From DAIDKA01 sp035487155 (GTDB taxonomy: Bacteria > Pseudomonadota > Gammaproteobacteria > Steroidobacterales > Steroidobacteraceae): DNA of 64,000 nt. The number at the start of each line of letters is the position of its first letter. Within the stretch, counting starts at the first letter, position 1. The notes under the pieces were generated by a model. The model saw only the letters and a list, made by a program, of their open reading frames with translations. It was not told the origin of the DNA and made no database searches. The position numbers and the translations under genes were made by a program. Where the stretch lies: contig DATHMK010000033.1 in assembly GCA_035487155.1 (NCBI GenBank), forward strand, positions 19,468 to 83,467, given 5' to 3'. Below, in pieces: positions 24,285 through 33,232 of this stretch.

Positions 24285-27218
24285 ATGCGGGGCGTGCGCG
24301 TCCTGTGCCGCTTCGGGATGCTGATCGCGGTGTTGGTTCTGGCGCGAGCCGCACCTGCCGCCGCGGCCGACCAGCCGTATTGGCGGCAAAGCTTTCCACA
24401 GCTTGCCGATCCCCCCGCGGAATTCAGACCAAAGGTGCGCAGTCGCCCGGTGGGCCAGAATCTGCAAGCACTGGCGGCGGCGGGATTCGGCGGGGTCGAG
24501 ATCGGGGTGGATTTTCGCGCTGCACCTCAGGTCGCACAGCAGGAGTTACACGAGCAGCTGCAGGAGGCACAGCGCCTCGGCATTCACCTGGACCTGGCCC
24601 CCGGCGGCTCTCAGCCGTACGAAAGCCCGGGCATCTCCGAGGCTGACTCCATGCAGCAACTGGTGATGGACCACCTGAGCGTGCAGGGCGGTAGTGACTA
24701 CGCTGCCGCATTGACCCAACCGGCAGGTCTGGTGGGCCATCCGACGCTCGTGGCGGTGAGCGCAGCGCGCGTGAGCGATGATTCCACGACCCCGGTGTTG
24801 CTCGACGCCGCCAGCGTGATTGACTTGAGCCACCAACTGGACCGCTCCGGCGTCCTGCACTGGCGTGTGCCAGCGGGTCGGTGGCTGCTGTTCAGTTTCT
24901 GGCAGCGTGCCACCGGACAGATCTTCACCGCCAACCCGTTCGAGGATCCCAGTGTCTGGAGTAGCCGTGTACCGCAGGCCGGCCCGGGCCGATATTTCAC
25001 GGCGGATATCTTCAGCAGCGCCGGCATCTCATCGGCACTCTCGTATCTGGATGCTCACATCCTGCCGGGAAGCCTCGCGCTCCTGCGCGGTGGCAATCTG
25101 GCGCACGATTCGTTGGAGGTGCAGGCACAGATGTTCTGGACCGGCGATCTGCCCCAGCAATTTAAGCAGCGGCGCGGCTACTCAATTGTTCCGTATCTGC
25201 CCGCGGTCTATACGCCGCGAGAAGCGTCATTCAACCCGCTCGATCCGTCCTGGGGAAGAACACTGCCGCCCAGGCCGTTCGATTTTACCGGTGATATCGG
25301 CACCCGCGTGCGCTACGACTATCAGCGCACCCTGACGGACCTGTATTCTGAGCGTTACCTGCGGGCACTGTCCGACTGGGCTCATTCGCACGGACTGCGC
25401 TCGCGCGTGCAGGTCGCGTACAACTACCTTGCACTTGACATGCTGCGAAGCGCCCGCTACGTGGATATTCCCGAGAACGAATCATTCGATCCCGGCTGGG
25501 CCCAGCCGTTCGATCCGACCGTACCTGCCTACGGCAGCGAACGCTGGCGTCATGTCATGGATTCCTACCGCATGACCGGCTCGGGCGCACACCTGGCCGG
25601 GGTCAAGCGCGCCACCCTCGAATTTGGCGACGACTTTGCAATCTATCGAAAGCAACCCATCGACTACGCGCAGCAGCTCAATGAATCTCTGGCGGGCGGT
25701 ATCACCATGGGATTGCTGACCGAATTCAGCAGCGCCAGCACGGGCTGGCCGGCACCGCAAGGTGGCGCCGCGCTTGGTTTGGGCGATGCGTGGACCGCCG
25801 GGTGGCCGCAATGGCGAGACTGGCCTCAACTGTCGCGCTACTTCTCACGCTCCTCGCAGGTCGTCGAATCCGGACAGGCACGGATCGATGTCGCGATCTA
25901 TCACGATCGTGGACTGTCCACCGTGCATGACACAGGACCGCTGTTTGCCAGCGATCGGCTGGAGCATGCCGGCTATAGCTACGATTTCATCGACCCACTC
26001 GCCTTGTCCACCGCGGAGGCTGCCGCGACACCCGGGATGCTCTATGGTCACGGCGTCGGCTATCGGGCGCTGATCCTGGATCGCCAGGCCAGCATGCCTG
26101 CCGCAGCGGCACGGGCAATATTGTCATTGGCACAGCATGGCTTGCCCGTGGTCGTGATCGGCGCGCCCGCGCACATCAGTACCGGCCTGCTAAACCACAA
26201 GCAGAACGACCGGTGGGTTGAGCGTGCGGTGGGCGCCATGATGCGACTGGGCAATGTAGCGCGTGTGGACAGCGCGGATGCGGTACCGGGCGCGCTGCAG
26301 CGCCTTGGCTGTTTTCCCGATGCTTCCTTCGGCGATCATTCAACTGTCTTGAGTGTTCATCGGCACAGCGCCGTACATGATCTGTGGTGGATCTTCAATC
26401 CAACGGACTCAGCGGTGGCGACCCGTGCCAGTTTCTCCGCGATCGGCGCTCCGTACCTGCTGGATCTGTGGAGCGGCGCAGGCGAGCGGGTGGCCCAGTG
26501 GAGCGTCGACGGGCAGCGCACGATCGTACCGCTGACAATCATGCCGCACGCCACCATGGTGCTGCTCGTTCACCGGGGCGAACCCCCGGTACGTCACGTC
26601 GTCAGCAGCTCCGCCGAGCAGATCGTTCAGCGCTCGGATGAGATGCTTGTGTTCGACTCGCGCCGAGGCATGCAGCGCGTCGTCCTGAACGATGCGCAGG
26701 TTCGCAATGTCGATCTGGACAGGCTGCCGCAGCCACTTGAGGTATCGCGCTGGCATCTTCAGGTCGATGAGAGTCTGCCCGACGGTTCCCATCATCACGA
26801 TCTAGAGCTCCCGTCGCTGGTGGATTGGCGCGCCATACCCGAACTGAAGGACGCGGTCGGTCAGGGGCTGTATACCGCGGTGATCAATCTTCCCGCGCAA
26901 TGGTTTGGCGCCGACCGGGCGTCCCTGCTGACGGTGGGTGCGGTCGCTGGCGCGATGCAGCTGGCGGTAAATGGGCACGTTGTCAGCGAGCAGACGACCG
27001 GTTACGGCAGGTGGCCAGTCGATCAGTGGTTGAGACCGGGTGAGAATACGCTCACGATCCGGTTGGATACCACACTGTTGAATCGCATGGCTGCGCTGCG
27101 CGCGGGAGGCGATCCACGTTATCAGACGGGGCCGACTCCGCTACCCACAGCAGCATCGGGTGTGATAGGACCCGTTACGCTGACCAGCGTGGGGCGATTA
27201 CCCCTGGTCGAACAGTAA
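24285..27218 (+). CDS. Exported alpha-L-rhamnosidase, glycoside hydrolase family 106
   Basis: This 977-residue protein has a signal peptide (about 1-28, ending AAAA) and GH106 landmarks: a start PYWRQSFPQLADPPAEFRPKVR-like block, GGVEIG, a central catalytic region with DIPENESFDPGW and GAHLAGVKRATLEFGDDF, and a C-terminal galactose-binding-like beta domain (GLYTAVINLPAQWFGADR, NGHVVSEQTTGYG). Family members release alpha-L-rhamnose from rhamnogalacturonan side chains or plant rhamnosides. I prefer the ATG at 24285, which gives a clean signal peptide; a TTG at 24270 overlaps the esterase stop. It supplies rhamnose to the catabolic genes of the same cluster. Confidence 0.92.
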   Translation: MRGVRVLCRFGMLIAVLVLARAAPAAAADQPYWRQSFPQLADPPAEFRPKVRSRPVGQNLQALAAAGFGGVEIGVDFRAAPQVAQQELHEQLQEAQRLGIHLDLAPGGSQPYESPGISEADSMQQLVMDHLSVQGGSDYAAALTQPAGLVGHPTLVAVSAARVSDDSTTPVLLDAASVIDLSHQLDRSGVLHWRVPAGRWLLFSFWQRATGQIFTANPFEDPSVWSSRVPQAGPGRYFTADIFSSAGISSALSYLDAHILPGSLALLRGGNLAHDSLEVQAQMFWTGDLPQQFKQRRGYSIVPYLPAVYTPREASFNPLDPSWGRTLPPRPFDFTGDIGTRVRYDYQRTLTDLYSERYLRALSDWAHSHGLRSRVQVAYNYLALDMLRSARYVDIPENESFDPGWAQPFDPTVPAYGSERWRHVMDSYRMTGSGAHLAGVKRATLEFGDDFAIYRKQPIDYAQQLNESLAGGITMGLLTEFSSASTGWPAPQGGAALGLGDAWTAGWPQWRDWPQLSRYFSRSSQVVESGQARIDVAIYHDRGLSTVHDTGPLFASDRLEHAGYSYDFIDPLALSTAEAAATPGMLYGHGVGYRALILDRQASMPAAAARAILSLAQHGLPVVVIGAPAHISTGLLNHKQNDRWVERAVGAMMRLGNVARVDSADAVPGALQRLGCFPDASFGDHSTVLSVHRHSAVHDLWWIFNPTDSAVATRASFSAIGAPYLLDLWSGAGERVAQWSVDGQRTIVPLTIMPHATMVLLVHRGEPPVRHVVSSSAEQIVQRSDEMLVFDSRRGMQRVVLNDAQVRNVDLDRLPQPLEVSRWHLQVDESLPDGSHHHDLELPSLVDWRAIPELKDAVGQGLYTAVINLPAQWFGADRASLLTVGAVAGAMQLAVNGHVVSEQTTGYGRWPVDQWLRPGENTLTIRLDTTLLNRMAALRAGGDPRYQTGPTPLPTAASGVIGPVTLTSVGRLPLVEQ

Positions 27219-27232
27219 TCGCTGCCAAAAAA

Positions 27233-28003
27233 TCAGCCGCGCCGCTTAAGATACGCCCGGGCCAGTTCCCGCAAGCGTGCGCCATCAAAGCTTGGATCAT
27301 GCCCGGCGTGTACCAGGCGCGCGGGCAGGGCTTCAAGGCGCCGCATGGTATCCATGTAGACAGCGATGTCGCTCCCGGGCAGCTCATCGAGCAGTGGTCC
27401 GTCATAAATGGCATCGCCCGAGAAGAAAATCCCGGTGGCTGCCTCCCACAAGCCCATGCTGCCGGGTGAGTGTCCCGGCAGATGCAGGATTTCAAATACC
27501 CGGTTTCCCAGATCGAGCACATCACCTTCACGTACCAGGCGCGTCGCTGGCGCCGCCGGACAGGAAAACTTTCGTAGGTCGAAAGCCGCGCAGGGCAGGG
27601 CTGTGATGAAGGTCGTTCCGACTTCGTAGCCAGCGCGCTCCAGCCCAGCAATGAAATCCACGGCGTGATCCTCGCGCAGCATGCTGAAGTTCTCAGACTG
27701 CCGCTTGAGGTGATCGGCTTCCGAAACGTGAACGACGCGCTCCGGAAATTCATGCAACGACCCCACATGATCCAGATGTGTGTGGGTTGCGACGGCGGCG
27801 AGTGGCTTGGAAAACACCTCTGCCGCTGCCTGCGTGAGGCTTGCCAGCCCCATGCCCGTGTCAATGATCAGGTCGCGATCGCGTCCCTGAACATGCCAGA
27901 CATTGCACTGCATGACCCTGATGACGTGAGGCTCCCAGATGCGGGTGATGCCGTCAGCGAGGCGCTCGAACTCGAACCAGTGGCTCGCAATTTGAAGTCC
28001 CAT
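27233..28003 (-). CDS. MBL-fold metallo-hydrolase
   Basis: The 256-residue protein has the metallo-beta-lactamase fold: LIIDTGMG, the metal motif THTHLDHVGSLHEF, a later metal His in LHLPGHSPGS, an Asp in FSGDAIYDG and a final His in VHAGHDPSFDG. Glyoxalase-II-like or lactonase activities are common for such proteins, and nothing specific can be assigned. The start is uncertain: ATGs at 28003, 28027 and 28042 are in frame and each has a poor ribosome site. It is transcribed away from the guanidine riboswitch, sharing its upstream region, and converges on the rhamnosidase gene. A link to guanidine metabolism is unproven. Confidence 0.85.
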   Translation of the reverse strand: MGLQIASHWFEFERLADGITRIWEPHVIRVMQCNVWHVQGRDRDLIIDTGMGLASLTQAAAEVFSKPLAAVATHTHLDHVGSLHEFPERVVHVSEADHLKRQSENFSMLREDHAVDFIAGLERAGYEVGTTFITALPCAAFDLRKFSCPAAPATRLVREGDVLDLGNRVFEILHLPGHSPGSMGLWEAATGIFFSGDAIYDGPLLDELPGSDIAVYMDTMRRLEALPARLVHAGHDPSFDGARLRELARAYLKRRG

Positions 28004-28242
28004 TGCCTCATTGTCTGCGCAGTTCATGGTCCGAGCGAGCATCGTGCCCTGGTCAACATTGGGGCAGGAATTTTGGAAGGCTCCGAATTGGGGCGCATAC
28101 AAGTGCTTTGCGCAAGCACCCGGTGCGCAGTGTGTTTGCGTAACCCATTGTTTTCCTGAGGCGAACCGACATAGTCGAGGCTCGCGGCTGAGCTTCGGCA
28201 CAGCGCTTGCACATACAGTTCCGCAGATTTTGAAAATGTGCG

Positions 28243-28345
28243 TCTAGGGTTCCGGCCCGTTGCTGCAACGGGTGTCTGGTCCGAGAGAGGCAGTCCAGGC
28301 GCGGTAATGCGCCTCGGATACACGGCGGGACAAAAGCCCGGGAGA
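28243..28345 (+). promoter_or_regulatory. Guanidine-I riboswitch (ykkC class) aptamer
   Basis: The conserved blocks of the ykkC/guanidine-I aptamer occur in order: CTAGGGTTCCG (28244-28254), a 7-bp hairpin CCCGTTG/CAACGGG (28256-28272), CTGGTCCGAGAG (28276-28287), a hairpin AGGCGC/GCGCCT (28297-28314), ACACGG (28320-28325) and GGGACAAAAGCCCGGGAGA (28327-28345). This RNA class binds free guanidinium and raises expression of guanidine detoxification or degradation genes. It lies about 120 nt upstream of the TonB receptor start, and the operon behind encodes a complete guanidine-to-ammonia route. A weak promoter candidate (TTGCAC at 28207, TGAAAA near 28231) stands in front. Confidence 0.95.
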
Positions 28346-28391
28346 TTGGGTTGCGAGGGGCCAGTGGTGGCGCTCGGGACAATCTCCTTTT
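28341..28391 (+). terminator. Riboswitch-controlled intrinsic terminator
   Basis: GGAGATTG (28341-28348) pairs perfectly with CAATCTCC (28380-28387), followed by TTTT (28388-28391). The left arm overlaps the last conserved bases of the aptamer (GGGAGA), so ligand-stabilised aptamer should prevent the hairpin and allow read-through. This is the ON-switch geometry known for guanidine-I riboswitches. The T-run is short, so some basal read-through is likely. Confidence 0.85.
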
Positions 28392-28466
28392 GGATAGTTG
28401 TTCCGGATGCCGATACCACAACTCCTCGCAAGTCGGGCAACAGCTTGTACAGGAGGTCCATCGGCA

Positions 28467-31097
28467 ATGGCAACCCCACGAATTTGTTTCGCTAAAGGTC
28501 CCCGTCTTGGCGCGCGTCGGCGCGAAATCACCACGATCGCCGCTGCGGTTTTCGCGGCCCTATATGGCGGCGCCGTGATCGCAGACAATACGACAGAGTC
28601 AACTACCGATGTTGCGAGCACGGCAGCCACCGCAGATGCCGGCGCAAGCGTCGCCGACACTGGTCTGGCCGAAGTGGTCGTGACCGCCACGCGGCGCGAG
28701 TCATCGGCTCAGGATCTGCCAATGAGCATCACCGCAGTGACTGGTGATCAGCTCGCGCAGGAGGGTATCGAGGATCTTTCCGACCTTTCCCGAAACCTGT
28801 CGGGGGTGAGCTACACCGACAAGGGACCATTTAGCGGTGTGAATGGCGCAAACCTGGTCATTCGTGGACTCAACAGCGAGACGACGGCCGGACTTCCGGC
28901 TGCGGCATCTCCTGTGGTACCGCCCGTGTCTACCTACGTGGATGATACGCCGCTGTTCGTGAGCCTGCGCTTTGACGACCTGGATCGCGTCGAGGTGCTC
29001 AAGGGGCCGCAGGGAACTCTGTATGGTTCCGGATCGCTGGGCGGCACGATCAAGTTCATCGAGCATGCGCCGGATCTCACCGGGTTTGATGCCAAGGTGG
29101 AAGGTACCGTGAGCGATACCGCGCACACCGGATCACCCAACGAAGGTATCAGCGGCATGATCAATGTTCCGCTGGGGGATACCTTCGCTTTGCGTGCGAA
29201 TGGTAGCTTCACGCACGATGCGGGCTTCATCAATCAGCCGAATCTCTTCGTTCTGGATTCGAGCGGCGTGCCGGTACCGGCACAGCCGGGAAACCTGTTC
29301 AGCGATCCGGTGTTCTACCGCCGCGATCACGTCAACGACTACGGATACGCCACCGCACGCATCTCCGCCCTGTGGAACCCGGTCGACGCCTTCAAGGCGC
29401 AGTTGTCCTACTTTCATCAGCTCTCGACGGCGCAGGGTTATCCGTACGCGGCCACGAGCGCGGCCGCCTTCAACATGCCCATCAGCCCCAACACGCAGCC
29501 CAGTGGTACCTATACCAACCCACCCTTGGCGCCGCAGTTGTACGACGAAACCCTGCCGACGGGCATCGACAGGCTGTCAGATGCCGAGAACAGCACCACC
29601 ACCACGACCGACGAAGTCGACCTGGTGGCGCTCACCCTCGACTACAACCTCGGCTTCGCCACACTGACCTCCTCGACATCGTGGGCCGACCACTCCAATG
29701 CCACGCGGGCGGACGAGACCGCCCAGTACAGCAACTTCTTCTTCTACCAGAGTCTCTACGGGCAGTTTCCACGAACCTTTATTCAAGGCTACGAACGGCT
29801 CGACGACAAGCCCATTACCCAGGAATTGCGCCTGGTCTCGCAGGACGGCGGGGCGCTGGACTGGGTGGCGGGCCTGTTCTTCAACCATCAGCAAACCGAT
29901 ATTCAGGAGCACGATTTCGAGCCCGGCTATCTCGACTTTTACAACGCCTGCGAGCCCATTTACGGTCAGAGCGCCGGGGATGGCACGACCCCATCGTATT
30001 GCGGCGTGGGTGAGACCGGTGCGGGCATCGTGAGTTCCTACGCCGGAATTCCGATCGTGAAGGACCAGGCCTACATCGGTGACTTCGAAACGACGTTCAA
30101 AGACCTTGCGCTCTTCGGTGACCTCACCTGGCACGCCACTTCCAACTGGAGTGTGACCGGGGGCGGACGCGTCTTCAAGCAAACCATTGCGGCGTCCCAG
30201 CAGACGGGTCTGCTGTTTGATTCCGGCCCGTTCTTCGCTCCCGCGATTCCGATTGCGAATATTTCCCTCGGTGACACCTGGCGCCGCGCCACCTGGAAAC
30301 TCAATACCTCCTATCAGCTGGATGCGACCAATCTGGTCTATGCGACCTTTTCTCAGGGCTTTCGACGCGGCAGTGTGAATGCGCTGCCCTCGTCGGAGCT
30401 GGGAGGGCTCTATACGCTGCCGACCAGCCTGCGACAGCTCTCTCCGGATACGGCCAACAACTACGAGATCGGCTTCAAGGGAACCGTGGAGAACCGGTTC
30501 AAATACTCCTTGGCGGCCTACTACATCGATTGGCGCAACGTGCAGGAAGGGTTACAGCTCACGCCGCTGGTCCTGCCTGCGTCCATGAACATCGGTGATG
30601 CGTACAGCAAGGGAATTGAAACCGAGCTGGATGCACTGATTACGCATCATCTTGAGGGTCAGCTCGACTATACCTACGATCAAACCAAGATCACCTCGTT
30701 GAATCCGCTGTTCGTGTCGCCGAATGTTTCGGCACCCCCGCCGGGTATCGGCACCGCACTTCCCGGCACGCCGCGCAACAGCACCGCCCTGACACTGCGC
30801 TATGGACACATTCCGCTCAATCAGGGCGAACTGTACTTCTCGGTCAGCGGGCACTATCAAAGCAGTGTGCTGCCAGCGCTCTCGGCGACCGTGCCCACCG
30901 TGGCCGGTTATCTGATGGCGAGTGCGCGCGCGGGGTATGAAGGTCCGCACTGGAGCATGGCCCTGTTCGTGACCAATCTGACGAACAATCTGGGCATCAC
31001 GTCCTACCAGGATCCGGCTATCTTCGGCAACCGGGCGCAGGCCATCGTGTCGCAACCGCGCACCGTCGGGCTGACGGTCGGCTACTCATATAAATAG
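28467..31097 (+). CDS. TonB-dependent outer-membrane receptor under guanidine riboswitch control
   Basis: The 876-residue protein has an extended basic N-terminus and signal segment (to about residue 39), a TonB-box-like EVVVTATRR (69-77), a plug domain (about 82-200, NLVIRGLNSE, RVEVLKGPQGTLYGSGSLGGTI) and a beta barrel ending with YSYK. I start it at the ATG at 28467, which has AGGAGGT nine bases upstream (28451-28457); an upstream ATG at 28398 lacks such a site and lies in the riboswitch leader. It is the first gene after the riboswitch, so its expression should respond to guanidine. Free guanidinium passes porins, so the receptor hints at a larger or scarcer guanidino compound. Confidence 0.95.
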   Translation: MATPRICFAKGPRLGARRREITTIAAAVFAALYGGAVIADNTTESTTDVASTAATADAGASVADTGLAEVVVTATRRESSAQDLPMSITAVTGDQLAQEGIEDLSDLSRNLSGVSYTDKGPFSGVNGANLVIRGLNSETTAGLPAAASPVVPPVSTYVDDTPLFVSLRFDDLDRVEVLKGPQGTLYGSGSLGGTIKFIEHAPDLTGFDAKVEGTVSDTAHTGSPNEGISGMINVPLGDTFALRANGSFTHDAGFINQPNLFVLDSSGVPVPAQPGNLFSDPVFYRRDHVNDYGYATARISALWNPVDAFKAQLSYFHQLSTAQGYPYAATSAAAFNMPISPNTQPSGTYTNPPLAPQLYDETLPTGIDRLSDAENSTTTTTDEVDLVALTLDYNLGFATLTSSTSWADHSNATRADETAQYSNFFFYQSLYGQFPRTFIQGYERLDDKPITQELRLVSQDGGALDWVAGLFFNHQQTDIQEHDFEPGYLDFYNACEPIYGQSAGDGTTPSYCGVGETGAGIVSSYAGIPIVKDQAYIGDFETTFKDLALFGDLTWHATSNWSVTGGGRVFKQTIAASQQTGLLFDSGPFFAPAIPIANISLGDTWRRATWKLNTSYQLDATNLVYATFSQGFRRGSVNALPSSELGGLYTLPTSLRQLSPDTANNYEIGFKGTVENRFKYSLAAYYIDWRNVQEGLQLTPLVLPASMNIGDAYSKGIETELDALITHHLEGQLDYTYDQTKITSLNPLFVSPNVSAPPPGIGTALPGTPRNSTALTLRYGHIPLNQGELYFSVSGHYQSSVLPALSATVPTVAGYLMASARAGYEGPHWSMALFVTNLTNNLGITSYQDPAIFGNRAQAIVSQPRTVGLTVGYSYK

Positions 31098-31143
31098 GAT
31101 CGACGACGGGACGGCGACGGCGGGCGAATGGCCATGCAATGGC

Positions 31144-31174
31144 TTGACAGATCCGCCCTTAGTGGCAGTATTAC
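31144..31174 (+). promoter_or_regulatory. Candidate sigma-70 promoter of the regulator-cgd operon
   Basis: A perfect TTGACA (31144-31149) is followed after 19 bp by TATTAC (31169-31174). The -10 element lies inside the left arm of the inverted repeat at 31164-31199, so a protein bound there would block it. Transcription from it would leave a leader of only about 20 nt before the regulator ATG. Confidence 0.5.
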
Positions 31175-31199
31175 GGATCATGAGAATCGTAATACTGCC
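31164..31199. promoter_or_regulatory. Inverted-repeat operator of NikR-type geometry
   Basis: GGCAGTATTACG (31164-31175) and CGTAATACTGCC (31188-31199) are perfect 12-bp arms separated by 12 bp, ending directly at the ATG of the regulator gene. Within it, GTATTA-N16-TAATAC has the same half-site spacing as the E. coli NikR operator GTATGA-N16-TCATAC. Position, spacing and overlap with the promoter make it a strong autoregulatory site candidate for the adjacent ribbon-helix-helix protein. Confidence 0.8.
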
Positions 31200-31694
31200 A
31201 TGAGCGCCCGGCGGGTTCCTGAACTGGCGCGGCTCTCGGTGAGCCTGCCGAGCGAATTGCTGGAGCGACTTGATGCAATGGTCGAGGAGCGCGCGCTGCC
31301 CAGTCGTTCGCAGATGATCTCCGAACTGATCCGCCATGCCCTCGCGGAGCACAGTCAGGCGCGCAGCGATGCGGTGCTTGCCGGTACCATCACTGTGATT
31401 TATCGCGCCGACAGCGGGCGCGTCCGCCACCTGCTGGCGCAGACACAATCCATGTTCATCAAGGAAGTCATCTCCTCTCAGCACGTGCTGTTGGAGGAGG
31501 ATCAGTCGCTGGAGGTTCTGCTGGTGCAGGCACCCATTGCGCGGCTTAGCGCCCTCTGCGATGCGCTACGCAAAGCGCGCGGTGTGCAGCAGGTAAAACT
31601 GGTGACGACGACGGCATTGCTGCCGCCATTGCACTCGCACGGCGGCGCCGACGCACCCGCGGCGAATCAGCGCCTGGGGCGGAGCGCCCGATGA
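31200..31694 (+). CDS. NikR-fold ribbon-helix-helix regulator lacking most nickel ligands
   Basis: The 164-residue protein has an N-terminal CopG/ribbon-helix-helix domain (residues 10-50, RLSVSLPSELLERLDAMV) and a C-terminal ACT-like domain as in NikR (57-140). Aligned with E. coli NikR, the nickel ligands H76, H87, H89 and C95 fall on S84, H95, L97 and S103, so three of four are lost. It therefore probably senses something other than nickel. The ATG at 31200 directly abuts a perfect inverted repeat with NikR-like half-site spacing. The stop overlaps cgdA by ATGA, so it is cotranscribed with and probably controls the guanidine degradation genes. Confidence 0.85.
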   Translation: MSARRVPELARLSVSLPSELLERLDAMVEERALPSRSQMISELIRHALAEHSQARSDAVLAGTITVIYRADSGRVRHLLAQTQSMFIKEVISSQHVLLEEDQSLEVLLVQAPIARLSALCDALRKARGVQQVKLVTTTALLPPLHSHGGADAPAANQRLGRSAR

Positions 31695-32521
31695 AGGATT
31701 CCGCCACCGCCGACCCACGCGGCGCACGCCAGCAGGCGCGGGCCATGGCCGGAGCGCGCGTGGAGGCAATGCCCACGGTGCCGGCAAGCGCAAGTACCGA
31801 TCTGCCAGGAGGTGTCGCGGCGGAGAGCATGCTGTGGGAGGAGACGCTTGGAGCAGGCGGCTATGCCTGCAAGGAAATCGGGCGCGGCGCCCGCTTGCGT
31901 CTCACCGACCTACATGGGGATGCGTGCGTGTCGATGCTCGTATTTAACGCCGAGCGGCCCAGTGAGCGCTTGAACGTCGCGGACACGCTGAAAGTGCAGT
32001 GGAGTGCTCATCTGCAAGCGGGTCGACTGCTGCTGTCGGACATGGGCCGGGTTCTGCTGAGCATCCTGGAGGATCAAGCCCAAACCCACGATGCGTTCTG
32101 CGGGCCTTCAAGTGAACGCGCCAATGCGCGCAAGTACGGCAGCGGAGCCAACTGGAGTGACAAACCGAGTGCCCGCGACCGACTGTTACTGGGCGCAGCC
32201 AAGTTCGGTCTGGGGGCAAGGGATGTGCACCCGTGCATCAACTGGTTCAAAGCGGTGCACATAGCACCCGACGGCACCACGATGCTGCAGGCGGGGCCAT
32301 TCGCCCCAGGCCGGGCACTGACATTGCGCGCCGAAATGAACGTCATCATCGTGCTCGCCAACTGTCCGCATGTGCTCGATCCGCGCCCCGATTATAGGGT
32401 AACGCCGGTCCGGGTTTCGGCATGGCGAGGCGCAATAGCGAGTCCTGAGGATGCGGTTCGCAACGCTACACCTGAAGCCTCGCGCGCCTACCTGAACGTC
32501 GATGAGTATTTCCATCGCTGA
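31691..32521 (+). CDS. cgdA: Carboxyguanidine deiminase subunit A (urea carboxylase-associated protein 1, DUF1989)
   Basis: The 276-residue protein has the DUF1989 fold from about residue 50 onward (GGYACKEIGRGARLRLTDLHGDACVS, HDAFCGPSS, CINWFKAVHIAPDG, NVIIVLANCPHVLDP, TPVRVSAW). Such proteins were long annotated as urea carboxylase-associated; established work shows that the pair CgdA/CgdB removes ammonia from carboxyguanidine to give allophanate. The ATG overlaps the regulator stop; the first 45 residues are Ala-rich and unconserved, so an internal start near 31745 is possible. It stands immediately before cgdB and the carboxylase, in the usual order of guanidine operons. Confidence 0.88.
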   Translation: MKDSATADPRGARQQARAMAGARVEAMPTVPASASTDLPGGVAAESMLWEETLGAGGYACKEIGRGARLRLTDLHGDACVSMLVFNAERPSERLNVADTLKVQWSAHLQAGRLLLSDMGRVLLSILEDQAQTHDAFCGPSSERANARKYGSGANWSDKPSARDRLLLGAAKFGLGARDVHPCINWFKAVHIAPDGTTMLQAGPFAPGRALTLRAEMNVIIVLANCPHVLDPRPDYRVTPVRVSAWRGAIASPEDAVRNATPEASRAYLNVDEYFHR

Positions 32522-32557
32522 GATTGCACACAAATTGCACAGACCTGGAGACCAGGA

Positions 32558-33220
32558 GTGCTCCGCCAACCCATGAGCGATTTAACCACCATCGAACCAC
32601 TGCGCGACATACTGCTCGATGAGGTCATTGCCGCGCGCGCGCCCTGGGATCACCTCGTGCAGGCGGGCCAGACGCTGCGCATCCTCGACCTGGAAGGCAA
32701 TCAGGCGGTCGACTTCCTGCTATATGCCGCACATGATGACACTGAGCGCTACAGTGCGCAGGACACTATTTCGACACAGCAGAATGTGTTCCTGCGCACC
32801 GGCAGCGTGCTGATGTCGAATGAGGGGCGGCCCATGGCGCGGATCGCGGCCACTACGGTCGCCTACCATGACACCGTCGGCGGGGCGTGCAGCTGCGAGA
32901 GCAATACGCTGCGCTATGGCCATCACACCAAATCACAGCATGCCTGCGTAGAGAATTTCCTGCTCGCCAATGCCCGTTACGGCCGAACCAAGCGCGACAT
33001 CGTCTCGAACATCAATTGGTTTATGAACGTCCCGATCGAGGCCGATGGCACTCTTGGAATAGTCGACGGGATCTCGGCCCCAGGTCTCTATGTGGACTTG
33101 GAGATGCTGATGGACGTCATCGTGATCATTTCCAATTGCCCCCAGATCAATAATCCGTGCAATGGCTTCAAGCCAACGCCGGTGCGGGTGTTTATTGCGG
33201 CCGGGGGCGCCCGGCGCTAA
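32558..33220 (+). CDS. cgdB: Carboxyguanidine deiminase subunit B (urea carboxylase-associated protein 2, DUF1989)
   Basis: The 220-residue protein is a second DUF1989 member, similar in outline to CgdA: ILDLEGNQAVDFLLY, GGACSCESNTLRYG with a Cys-x-Cys pair, HACVENFL, INWFMNVPIEADG and VIIISNCPQINNPCNGFKPTPVRV. It should form the heteromeric deiminase with CgdA. The start is the GTG at 32558 with CTGGAG seven bases upstream; an ATG at 32573 is possible but its AGGAG is 14 bases away. It lies between cgdA and the carboxylase gene, 12 nt before the latter. Confidence 0.88.
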   Translation: MLRQPMSDLTTIEPLRDILLDEVIAARAPWDHLVQAGQTLRILDLEGNQAVDFLLYAAHDDTERYSAQDTISTQQNVFLRTGSVLMSNEGRPMARIAATTVAYHDTVGGACSCESNTLRYGHHTKSQHACVENFLLANARYGRTKRDIVSNINWFMNVPIEADGTLGIVDGISAPGLYVDLEMLMDVIVIISNCPQINNPCNGFKPTPVRVFIAAGGARR

Positions 33221-33232
33221 TGGAAGCTTGCT

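Noticed and set aside
31098..31199. A second guanidine riboswitch directly before the NikR-like gene
   Set aside because: The 102-bp gap lacks the ykkC conserved blocks; its structure is explained by a promoter and an inverted-repeat operator.
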